A DNA stretch of 17,723 nt from Bacteroidales bacterium. GTDB lineage: Bacteria > Bacteroidota > Bacteroidia > Bacteroidales > UBA7960. Position 1 is the first letter of the stretch. Each line of letters opens with the position of its first letter. Of the stretch, positions 1-6,762 are shown one piece after another. Below the pieces are notes generated by a model, which saw only the letters and a list, made by a program, of their open reading frames with translations, did not search any database and was not told the origin of the DNA. The translations under genes were made by a program, and so were the position numbers. The DNA lies in contig PWHO01000140.1 in NCBI GenBank assembly GCA_003555385.1, forward strand, positions 1 to 17,723. Reading direction: 5' to 3'.

Positions 1-294
1 AAAGATGTGGCCACCCCGGACCCGAACCGCTACGAACAGGAGTTGATCTATTACCTGGAAAAGTTCGATATTACAGAGGAGATGGTACGCCTTGAGCAGC
101 ATCTGGGTTATTTTTCAGATACCATGGCAGAAAACATCTCGGCCGGGAAAAAACTGGGATTCATCACCCAGGAGATCGGCAGAGAGATCAACACCATCGG
201 AAGCAAGGCCAATGATGCCGCCATCCAGCGGAATGTCGTCCAGATGAAGGATGAGCTGGAGAAGATCAAGGAGCAATTAATGAATATTTTGTAA
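1..294 (+). CDS. yicC: YicC/YloC family endoribonuclease, C-terminal part (5' end outside window)
   Basis: This is the last 97 codons of a protein that begins before the window; the frame is open from base 1. The C-terminal hallmark of the YicC/YloC family is present: a helical segment reading KLGFITQEIGREINTIGSKA followed by VVQMKDELEKIKEQ just before the stop. Family members are about 290 residues long and E. coli YicC is a reported endoribonuclease acting on small RNAs; activity here is inferred from family. The stop codon TAA shares its final A with the ATG of gmk (TAATG), so the two genes are translationally coupled in one operon. A GTG at base 7 is not the real start, because the family homology continues across it to the edge. 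Confidence 0.93.
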   Translation, partial: KDVATPDPNRYEQELIYYLEKFDITEEMVRLEQHLGYFSDTMAENISAGKKLGFITQEIGREINTIGSKANDAAIQRNVVQMKDELEKIKEQLMNIL

Positions 295-872
295 TGGCTG
301 CACAAGGAAAACTGATCATCTTTTCAGCCCCGTCCGGAGCGGGCAAAACAAGTATTGTTAAAGAAGTCCTTAAAAATACCCCTCAGCTTGCATTTTCCAT
401 TTCTGCCTGCAGCCGGCCGAAACGTCCCGGAGAAACAGAGGGGAAAGACTATTATTTCCTCTCCCCGGAAGCGTTCCGCCTGAAAATTGAAGAAGGAGCC
501 TTTCTCGAGTGGGAGGAGGTTTACCCGGGCAGCTACTATGGCACACTGCACAGTGAGGTGGAACGGATATGGGATGAAGGGAAGCATGTGGTTTTTGATG
601 TGGATGTGGCCGGTGCATTAACCATCAAGAAGCGCTTCCCCGAAAGGGCATTGGCCATTTTCATCAAACCTCCGTCAGTGGAGGAACTCAGAAAAAGATT
701 GGTAAACAGGAACACAGAGACCCCTGAAAGCCTGGAGAAAAGACTGGGAAAAGCCAGGCAGGAGCTGTCTTTCGCAAAGGATTTTGACCGGGTGGTGGTG
801 AACGACAACCTGGAAGATGCTGTGACGGAAGTCGCCGGTCTGGTCCATTCATTTATACGCAATAATCAATAA
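294..872 (+). CDS. gmk: Guanylate kinase
   Basis: Guanylate kinase phosphorylates GMP to GDP with ATP in the cytoplasm and is essential for GTP/dGTP supply. The 192 residues match the usual length of about 190-210. The P-loop SAPSGAGKTS lies at residues 11-20, followed by the GMP-binding region with SACSRPKRPGETEGKDYYF and the lid region containing the RLVNRNTETPESLEKRL stretch. The ATG overlaps the yicC stop by one base. The next gene, nadD, begins 14 bases after the stop, so yicC, gmk and nadD probably form one transcript. Nothing about the protein is unusual. Confidence 0.97.
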   Translation: MAAQGKLIIFSAPSGAGKTSIVKEVLKNTPQLAFSISACSRPKRPGETEGKDYYFLSPEAFRLKIEEGAFLEWEEVYPGSYYGTLHSEVERIWDEGKHVVFDVDVAGALTIKKRFPERALAIFIKPPSVEELRKRLVNRNTETPESLEKRLGKARQELSFAKDFDRVVVNDNLEDAVTEVAGLVHSFIRNNQ

Positions 873-886
873 CCTTAAGCATCACC

Positions 887-1465
887 ATGACCAAACCAAT
901 GACGGGCTTACTGTTTGGGTCTTTCAACCCGGTCCATACCGGGCACCTGATCATTGCACAACACTTTGTACAGCACACAGGAATCCGGGAAGTATGGTTC
1001 GTGCTGTCCCCGCAGAATCCTTTCAAAACCGGCGAAGAGATGCTCAGTGAAGAGGGACGGTTTAAGTTGCTGCGGAAAGCTGTTGAAGACAACCCTGCAT
1101 TCCGGGCATGCGACATCGAGCTGAGCATGGAGAAGCCTTCCTACACCATCCATACCCTGAATAAATTAAAGACTCTCCACCCGGAAAGAGATTTTGTATT
1201 GCTCATCGGATCGGACAACCTGGACGCATTCAACCAGTGGAAAAATTATGAGGAAATTTTATCGCTGCTGACTATTTATGTGTACCCAAGGTCGGACAAC
1301 CCGGCCTCTCCCTTTCTTGACCGGCCCAATGTGACCCTCATAGAAGCTCCCCGTCTGGAAATCTCATCCACCAGCATCAGGCAAGACCTGGCATCGGCCA
1401 AAGATCCACGCTACCTGCTGCCCGACAAAGTGCTTGACTGCATCCGAAAAAACGAATATTATTAA
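887..1465 (+). CDS. nadD: Nicotinate-nucleotide adenylyltransferase
   Basis: NadD transfers AMP from ATP to nicotinate mononucleotide, making deamido-NAD in the cytoplasmic NAD pathway. The nucleotidyltransferase signature GSFNPVHTGH is at residues 11-20, the substrate loop LIGSDNL near 106-112, and the second adenylyltransferase motif ISSTSIR at 159-165. Its length of 192 residues is normal. It follows gmk by 14 bases in the same direction. A second in-frame ATG at codon 5 could also serve as start; the first is used here, but the sequence does not decide between them. No terminator hairpin is evident in the 40 bases before the convergent gldA gene. Confidence 0.95.
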   Translation: MTKPMTGLLFGSFNPVHTGHLIIAQHFVQHTGIREVWFVLSPQNPFKTGEEMLSEEGRFKLLRKAVEDNPAFRACDIELSMEKPSYTIHTLNKLKTLHPERDFVLLIGSDNLDAFNQWKNYEEILSLLTIYVYPRSDNPASPFLDRPNVTLIEAPRLEISSTSIRQDLASAKDPRYLLPDKVLDCIRKNEYY

Positions 1466-1505
1466 GACGGCAAGGTAAATAACGGGAGAGAAATGGGCTT
1501 GTCAC

Positions 1506-2414
1506 CTATACGGTCAACTCCCTGAAGATCTCCTCCAGCGACTGATCCTGCTGTTCCAGCGATAACAGCACCAGCCCGTTATCCACTGCAAACCTGAAAA
1601 TTTCAGGACGCAGGTCACCCGCTGCTCCGACAAATATGCGGTAAACTGATCCGGGCTCTTTGCTCACATCGATCACCCCATCAATCCCCTTCAGCTTTTC
1701 CAAATTCACCTCTTTGTCAAATTCAGCCCGGATAACCCGGCTTGCTTTATTGAGCATCCGCACTTCGGAAGTGGGTGCATCGGCAATGATCCTGCCCTGG
1801 TGAATGATCATCACCCGATTGCAAACAGCCTCGACCTCCTGCATAATATGCGTGGAAAGAATCACTGTTTTTAACTTCCCGGTTTCCCTGATCAGCTCAC
1901 GGATCTCTGCAAGCTGATTGGGATCCAGCCCCGAGGTGGGCTCATCCAGGATCAGCACTTCCGGGTCATGGATCAGCGCCTGCGCCAGACCGACACGTTG
2001 CCGGTAACCCTTTGACAAGGTGCCAATGGTTTTTTTATATTCCGCCTTCAACCCTGTCAGTTCGATCATCTCATCCACCCGCGATCTGCTTTTTCGCCCC
2101 AGGCGATTGACCCCGGCCGCGAACATCAGGTATTCCTTCACGTACATATCATTATACAGCGGATTGTTTTCGGGCAGGTAACCAACCCTTTTTTTAACGC
2201 TGCGGGGATCTTCTGCCACATCAAATCCACACACCCTGACCTGGCCTGCCGACTGCGGCAAATAACAGGCAATGATCTTCATCATGGTGGATTTCCCGGC
2301 CCCGTTAGGGCCAAGCAGCGCCACCACTTCCCCCTGGCTGACCTGAAAGCTTAAATCATCCAATGCCTTCTGTTGCCCGTAAAACTTTGTAACATTAACC
2401 GCCTGAAGTGACAT
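1506..2414 (-). CDS. gldA: GldA-like gliding-associated ABC transporter ATP-binding protein
   Basis: This 302-residue ABC ATPase carries Walker A GPNGAGKST (35-43), signature LSKGYRQR (133-140), Walker B LILDEPTSGLDP (about 154-165) and the H-loop histidine at about 189. The ATPase domain starts almost at residue 1 and is followed by a C-terminal domain of about 80 residues. Length and the sequence around GYLPENNPLYNDMYVKEYL resemble GldA, the ATPase that works with the GldF/GldG membrane proteins in Flavobacterium gliding. Many non-gliding Bacteroidota also carry this protein, so gliding should not be assumed. No permease gene lies next to it. A plausible promoter sits just upstream. A general ABC-2 exporter ATPase is the alternative. 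Confidence 0.8.
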   Translation of the reverse strand: MSLQAVNVTKFYGQQKALDDLSFQVSQGEVVALLGPNGAGKSTMMKIIACYLPQSAGQVRVCGFDVAEDPRSVKKRVGYLPENNPLYNDMYVKEYLMFAAGVNRLGRKSRSRVDEMIELTGLKAEYKKTIGTLSKGYRQRVGLAQALIHDPEVLILDEPTSGLDPNQLAEIRELIRETGKLKTVILSTHIMQEVEAVCNRVMIIHQGRIIADAPTSEVRMLNKASRVIRAEFDKEVNLEKLKGIDGVIDVSKEPGSVYRIFVGAAGDLRPEIFRFAVDNGLVLLSLEQQDQSLEEIFRELTV

Positions 2415-2433
2415 ATCACATTGTGTATTTATA

Positions 2434-2462
2434 CGAAATTAGTAATTTTATCACAGATTCAA
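2434..2462 (-). promoter_or_regulatory. Predicted gldA promoter
   Basis: On the minus strand a TTG (2460-2462) is followed after 18 bp by TAATTTCG (2434-2441), one mismatch from the Bacteroidota minus-7 box TAnnTTTG. The start site would fall about 13 bases before the gldA ATG. A weaker plus-strand candidate for rsgA overlaps it: TTG at 2421-2423, 19 bp, TAATTTTA at 2443-2450. This is consensus matching only. Confidence 0.45.
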
Positions 2463-2499
2463 CCAGCCGGCAACAGCAAAGAATTAAGGAAAGAACTTC

Positions 2500-3423
2500 G
2501 TGGAAGGTACTGTAATCAAATCAACAGGGAGTTGGTATAAAGTATTGACAGAGGAGGGTCAGCGTCTTGACTGCCGCCTCAGGGGCCGCATTAAGCTCTC
2601 AGGCTCCAAATCAACAAACCCTGTGGCTGTCGGAGACAGGGTGTGGCTGCACCTGGAAGAAGGAGTCGGCATGATAGAGGACATCCTGGAAAGGAAAAAT
2701 TACATCATCAGGAAGGCCACAAAGCTCTCCAGGCAAACACACATCATTGCGGCAAACATTGACCAGGCAGTAATCATTGCCACCCTGGCCTACCCCAGAA
2801 CATCCACCGGGTTCATTGACCGTTTCCTGGTTACCTGCGAGGCATACAGTATTCCGGCTGTGATCGTTTTCAACAAGCTTGATCTGGTTTCCGGCACGCC
2901 TTCCAGTGAGAAGCTGGATCAGTTAACGAAGGTTTATGAAAAAGCGGGGTATCACTGCCTGCATACCTCAGCTACGGAGGCCGTAAACCTGGATCAGTTC
3001 AGTAATTTGCTCCGGGGCAAAATATCCCTGCTGGGCGGGCATTCGGGCGTGGGCAAGTCCGCACTGATAAACGCCATCGAACCCGGTCTCGACCTGAAAG
3101 TGCAGGCGGTGTCAAAAGCCCATAAAAAGGGGCGTCATACAACCACATTTGCGGAGATGTTTCACCTCTCCAATACCGGAGCGATCATTGACACCCCGGG
3201 GATTAAAGAATTCGGCCTGGTGGATTTTGAAGCTTGGGAGTTGTGTCATTACTTCCCTGAAATGCGGAATTTTTTCAATCAATGCCGCTTCGACAACTGC
3301 ACACATCTGAACGAACCTGGTTGCCGTGTCAAGGAAGCAGTCAACGAAGGGGAGATCAGCATCATGCGTTACGAAAATTACCTGAATATGCTGCTTGGCG
3401 GAGAAACACGAAAGAAATCCTGA
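2500..3423 (+). CDS. rsgA: Ribosome small-subunit-dependent GTPase A
   Basis: RsgA is a circularly permuted GTPase that checks late 30S subunit maturation. The permuted motif order is visible: G4 NKLD at 125-128, then G1 GHSGVGKS at 180-187, G2 threonines at about 214-216 and G3 DTPG at 231-234. An N-terminal OB-fold precedes it and a C-terminal zinc site (C262, C267, H269, C275) follows. Its length of 307 residues is normal. The start is a GTG preceded by an AAGGAAAG ribosome binding site, and the frame begins directly with the family N-terminus (EGTVIKSTGSWYKV). It is divergent from gldA and followed closely by dtd. Confidence 0.96.
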   Translation: MEGTVIKSTGSWYKVLTEEGQRLDCRLRGRIKLSGSKSTNPVAVGDRVWLHLEEGVGMIEDILERKNYIIRKATKLSRQTHIIAANIDQAVIIATLAYPRTSTGFIDRFLVTCEAYSIPAVIVFNKLDLVSGTPSSEKLDQLTKVYEKAGYHCLHTSATEAVNLDQFSNLLRGKISLLGGHSGVGKSALINAIEPGLDLKVQAVSKAHKKGRHTTTFAEMFHLSNTGAIIDTPGIKEFGLVDFEAWELCHYFPEMRNFFNQCRFDNCTHLNEPGCRVKEAVNEGEISIMRYENYLNMLLGGETRKKS

Positions 3424-3436
3424 AATACACAGATTT

Positions 3437-3889
3437 ATGCGAGTGATTATTCAGAAAACAGCACAAGCTACCGTTACAATTGACGATGAAGAAAAGGCAG
3501 CTATCGGGAAGGGGATTCTGGTCCTCCTGGGAATAGAGGATGCCGATACAAGCGAAGACATAGAATGGCTCGCGGGAAAAATTTCACGGCTGAGGATATT
3601 CGATGACGAACAGGGGGTCATGAACAAATCCGTACAGGATGTCAACGGAGAAATAATGGTGATCAGTCAGTTCACGTTGCATGCCAGCACCAAAAAAGGC
3701 AATCGCCCTTCCTATATCAGGGCGGCAAAGCCGGATCACGCCATCCCCATGTATGAGGCCTTTATCAAAGCCCTCGAAGAAGAAAGCGGGTGCAGAACCT
3801 GCTCCGGAGAATTCGGAGCATACATGCAGGTATCATTGACCAACGATGGCCCGGTGACCATCATGATTGACAGTAAAAATAAGGAATAA
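3437..3889 (+). CDS. dtd: D-aminoacyl-tRNA deacylase
   Basis: Dtd hydrolyses D-amino acids (and glycine mischarged on tRNA-Ala) from tRNA, a chirality proofreading step. The 150-residue protein has the two family motifs of the active site, SQFTL at 77-81 and NDGPVT at 136-141, whose Gly-Pro forms the cross-subunit chirality check in the dimer. The frame is open further upstream into rsgA, but the family N-terminus MRVIIQKTAQATV begins at this ATG, 13 bases after the rsgA stop, so this start was chosen. It is probably co-transcribed with rsgA and ends 11 bases before the convergent fabH. Confidence 0.96.
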   Translation: MRVIIQKTAQATVTIDDEEKAAIGKGILVLLGIEDADTSEDIEWLAGKISRLRIFDDEQGVMNKSVQDVNGEIMVISQFTLHASTKKGNRPSYIRAAKPDHAIPMYEAFIKALEEESGCRTCSGEFGAYMQVSLTNDGPVTIMIDSKNKE

Positions 3890-3900
3890 CGGGCAAGCGC

Positions 3901-4890
3901 CTAATAAGCCCATTTCACCCAGACGGCACCCCAGGTAAAGCCGCCCCCGAAAGCGGTAAGTATCAGGTTGTCTCCTTTGTTCAGCTGGTTTTCATAATCC
4001 CACAAACAAAGCGGGATGGTGGCATTGGTGGTATTTCCGTAACGCTGAATGTTCACCATCACTTTTTCTGACGGAATACCCAGGCGTCTTCCGGCGGCCT
4101 CAATAATGCGCATGTTGGCCTGATGAGGCACCAGCCAGGAAATGTCATCAACGTTCAGGTCGTTTTTATCCATCAATTCTTTGGAAATTCCCGCCATTTT
4201 TGTAACGGCAAATTTAAAAACCGGCTGACCTTCCTGGTACACATAATGCTCACGTGCATCCACGGTTTCATGGGAAGATGGCTTCAGGGATCCCCCCGCT
4301 TTCATGTGCAGATGCACATGGCCGGAACCGTCAGTACCGAAGGCATGATCCATCAACCCCACATTCTCTTCAGAGGGCTCAAGCAAGACAGCAGAGGCCG
4401 CATCACCAAAAATCACACAGGTTTGCCTGTCGGTGTAATCCACAATGGAAGACATCTTATCCGCTCCCACCACAACAACTTTTTTGTATCTCCCGGTTTC
4501 CACAAAACTGGCGGCAGTGGTAAGGGCATAAATAAACCCTGAACAAGCGGCGTTCATGTCATAGCTGAAAGCATTATTGATGCCTGCTTTGTGGCTCACC
4601 AGGTTGGCAGTAGCGGGAAACTTCATGTCCGGAGTGACAGTTGAACAGACCACCAAATCGACATCGTCAGGAGATATTCCGCGTTTTTCCAAAAGGCCTT
4701 TCACGGCTTCAGCAGCCATATCGGAAGTAGCAAGGCCCTCCCCTTTTAAGATTCTTCTTTCCTTGATTCCGGTACGGGTGGAGATCCATTCATCGGAAGT
4801 GTCTACCATTTGCTCCAACTCCTGGTTAGTAAGCACGTATTCAGGCAGATACCCGTGAACAGCTGTAATAGCTGCTTTAATTCCTGTCAT
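3901..4890 (-). CDS. fabH: Beta-ketoacyl-ACP synthase III
   Basis: FabH condenses an acyl-CoA primer with malonyl-ACP and so starts type II fatty acid synthesis. The 329 residues carry the full Cys-His-Asn triad: C116 in NAACSGF, H256 in VPHQANM and N286 in YGNTTNATIP. The C-terminal glycine-rich loop AFGGGFTWG is also intact. It is the last gene of the DUF177-rpmF-plsX-fabH series, 23 bases after plsX. In E. coli the same order continues with fabD, fabG and acpP; here the series ends with fabH and a convergent dtd. Primer preference (acetyl versus branched acyl-CoA) cannot be read from the sequence. Confidence 0.97.
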   Translation of the reverse strand: MTGIKAAITAVHGYLPEYVLTNQELEQMVDTSDEWISTRTGIKERRILKGEGLATSDMAAEAVKGLLEKRGISPDDVDLVVCSTVTPDMKFPATANLVSHKAGINNAFSYDMNAACSGFIYALTTAASFVETGRYKKVVVVGADKMSSIVDYTDRQTCVIFGDAASAVLLEPSEENVGLMDHAFGTDGSGHVHLHMKAGGSLKPSSHETVDAREHYVYQEGQPVFKFAVTKMAGISKELMDKNDLNVDDISWLVPHQANMRIIEAAGRRLGIPSEKVMVNIQRYGNTTNATIPLCLWDYENQLNKGDNLILTAFGGGFTWGAVWVKWAY

Positions 4891-4913
4891 TTTAAAACAA
4901 TATTAGAATACAA

Positions 4914-5891
4914 CTAAGACTTCCCTCCGGAAAACGTATCACCCTGGATATATTGGTCCATGGCCGAACGAATATGTTCGGTCACTCCAGCCTGGAAGAC
5001 ATCGCGGGAATGCAATATCATGTTTTTGATGGCCACATCATTGGAAATACCATGTCCGATGAGCACCGTGGCATTTACCCCGAGAATAGGGGTTCCACCG
5101 TATTGTTCATAATTGAAGCGGTCAAAAAATGCATCACTGAGCCCCCGTTTTACAATCATCCGGTACATGGCCTCCATGTTTTTCAAAACCACATTGCCGG
5201 TAAATCCATCACAGACTATTACATCGGCTTTATCCCTGAAAAAATCACGCCCCTCCACATTGCCGGCAAAGTGATAGTCCGTCGTTCCTTTCATCAGCCG
5301 GAAGGCGGATTGGGTAAGCAGATTTCCCTTGTCTTCTTCCTCCCCGATATTAAGTAGGCCGACCCTTGGGTTATCAATCTTATACACATACTTTGCGTAA
5401 ATGGCTCCCAGCAGGCCAAACTGGTACAGTACATCAGGTTTTGTGTCAGGATTGGTGCCCACATCAATCAATACACCTACGCCTCCGTTTTCTTTCGGGA
5501 TGATCGTTGTGGTGGCAGGGCGGATAACTCCTTGCACCGCATTGACGCTGTAAACAGATCCAACCAGCATGGCACCGGTATTCCCGGCACTGGAGAAGGC
5601 ATCTATCTTTCCGGTTTTAAGGAGTTTAAATCCTAGGGCAATGCTGGAAGCAGGCTTCTGCGAAAAAGACCTTGTGGGAGATTCCCCCATTTCAATGACA
5701 TCATCTGCATGAACAATATCGAATGCTTCAGGATTCTCATCCAAAGCCTTCAATCCGTCCAGGATAGTTGTCCGGTCTCCGACCAGTACAATACGGTCTG
5801 TATCCGGCAATTCTTTGCGGGCCAGCACCGCACCCGAAAGGGTTGCCCGGGGTGCGTAGTCGCCCCCCATCACATCGAAGCCGATCTTCAT
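4914..5891 (-). CDS. plsX: Phosphate acyltransferase PlsX
   Basis: PlsX converts acyl-ACP to acyl-phosphate, the donor for PlsY in the first step of phosphatidic acid synthesis; it is a peripheral membrane enzyme. The protein is 325 residues, typical for the family. It begins with the signature MKIGFDVMGGDYAPRATL and contains other conserved parts such as SAGNTGAMLVGS, VCDGFTGNVVLK and the C-terminal LIGHGISND. The open frame extends 30 codons further, overlapping rpmF, but that extension is cysteine-rich and unlike the family, so the ATG at 5891 is used. It lies between rpmF (38 bases upstream) and fabH. Confidence 0.96.
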   Translation of the reverse strand: MKIGFDVMGGDYAPRATLSGAVLARKELPDTDRIVLVGDRTTILDGLKALDENPEAFDIVHADDVIEMGESPTRSFSQKPASSIALGFKLLKTGKIDAFSSAGNTGAMLVGSVYSVNAVQGVIRPATTTIIPKENGGVGVLIDVGTNPDTKPDVLYQFGLLGAIYAKYVYKIDNPRVGLLNIGEEEDKGNLLTQSAFRLMKGTTDYHFAGNVEGRDFFRDKADVIVCDGFTGNVVLKNMEAMYRMIVKRGLSDAFFDRFNYEQYGGTPILGVNATVLIGHGISNDVAIKNMILHSRDVFQAGVTEHIRSAMDQYIQGDTFSGGKS

Positions 5892-5929
5892 TGCATTGGT
5901 GTTGGTAGTCAGCAATTGGGATTGATTCG

Positions 5930-6115
5930 CTATACAGCAGCAGTTTTCTCGACGGCCATCTGACCCCTGTAGAATCCACATTCAGGACAAACCCTGTGCA
6001 TCAACCTGGATGCTCCGCAATTGGAGCAGGTAGTCAGGGAGGGTGCAACGGCTTTGTAGTGCGTGCGTCTTTTATCCCTGCGGGTTTTGGAAATTTTACT
6101 TTTTGGATGTGCCAT
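5930..6115 (-). CDS. rpmF: Large ribosomal subunit protein bL32
   Basis: This is a 61-residue basic protein of the 50S subunit. The N-terminus MAHPKSKISKTRRDKRR is typical of bL32. The zinc ribbon is intact, with cysteine pairs C30/C33 and C43/C46 (CSNC and CPEC), so it is the zinc-binding form and not the cysteine-free paralogue made under zinc starvation. It starts 25 bases after DUF177 and precedes plsX by 38 bases, the conserved order in many bacteria. Confidence 0.97.
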   Translation of the reverse strand: MAHPKSKISKTRRDKRRTHYKAVAPSLTTCSNCGASRLMHRVCPECGFYRGQMAVEKTAAV

Positions 6116-6140
6116 AGCAATGAAATATTAAATCAGTTAA

Positions 6141-6692
6141 CTAATTGTTCTTATCAAAACGAAGCTTCTTTAAGGCTTCCTGTGAGGATGCGGCCAGGGA
6201 TTCAACGGTGTTGCCGGTCTTCAGATCAAAAGAGTGGCTGGCGACCTTATCCAGCATCTCTTTGTCGCATTCTGATCCCTCCTGACCATCACCGGCATGC
6301 ACACGTTTTATGGGAAGATTCAGGTGGATGTATTCATACACATAATGTGCGATATCGAAATGCCTGGCCTCAGATGGAATTTCAATCACATCTTCAGACT
6401 GCTCCGTAAAATCGTTACCAAATTTCACATACATCCGGTGATCGTGTTCAACAGGCTGACGGTATGGTTTCAGGCAGATATCGCAATCAAGCTCCACATG
6501 GCCTTTGAAAACATAATCGATCACCAGCATATCACTTTCTTTTTCCATGGTTAAGTCAAGTGATATCGTGCCAAAATTGATCTCCGAATGTTCAAAGCAG
6601 CCAAAGAACTCCTCCCCGATTCTGTAGGTAAACCGGTGGGTTCCTTGCGCAAGCCCCGCAAATTCAATGTTATATGGTTTCAGTTCTTCCAA
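6141..6692 (-). CDS. yceD: YceD/DUF177 family protein, 23S rRNA accumulation factor
   Basis: DUF177 proteins such as E. coli YceD are reported to be needed for normal 23S rRNA accumulation and sit upstream of rpmF in most bacteria, as here. The body shows the family features: an N-terminal KPYNIEFAGLAQGTHRF strand region, the CxxC pair at about C70/C73 (LDCDIC), the HYVYEYIHLNLPI stretch near 116-128, and an acidic-basic tail ending ALKKLRF. The frame stays open to 6929, but the upstream part reads into the end of the next gene and is not family-like. No ATG or GTG occurs between there and the conserved region. The only usual start is TTG at 6692, with AGGACAGG just upstream, giving 183 residues. 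The start is therefore uncertain; the gene itself is not. Confidence 0.88.
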   Translation of the reverse strand: MEELKPYNIEFAGLAQGTHRFTYRIGEEFFGCFEHSEINFGTISLDLTMEKESDMLVIDYVFKGHVELDCDICLKPYRQPVEHDHRMYVKFGNDFTEQSEDVIEIPSEARHFDIAHYVYEYIHLNLPIKRVHAGDGQEGSECDKEMLDKVASHSFDLKTGNTVESLAASSQEALKKLRFDKNN

Positions 6693-6718
6693 CTGCCTGT
6701 CCTGTTTAATAAAGTTTG

Positions 6719-6726
6719 CAAAGATA
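6719..6726 (-). promoter_or_regulatory. Predicted promoter minus-7 box for yceD-rpmF-plsX-fabH
   Basis: The minus strand reads TATCTTTG, an exact TAnnTTTG match, ending 26 bases before the proposed TTG start of yceD and just after the stop of the upstream oxidoreductase. No TTG box is found at 18-20 bp, only a T-tract, so the match is partial. The position fits a promoter for the whole four-gene block. Confidence 0.4.
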
Positions 6727-6762
6727 AGATGAATGTCCGGAAAAAAAAAGCTTTTGGCCGGA

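Noticed and set aside
3395..3436. A 14-codon extension of dtd inside rsgA.
   Set aside because: Dtd proteins begin with MRVIIQ-type sequence, which is at the ATG at 3437.
3890..3925. A GGGC/GCCC inverted repeat between dtd and fabH.
   Set aside because: The stem is only 4 bp and has no T-tract on either side, so it is not a credible terminator.
5892..5981. A 30-codon N-terminal extension of plsX overlapping rpmF.
   Set aside because: The extension is cysteine-rich and unlike PlsX, and the family N-terminus starts exactly at the ATG at 5891.
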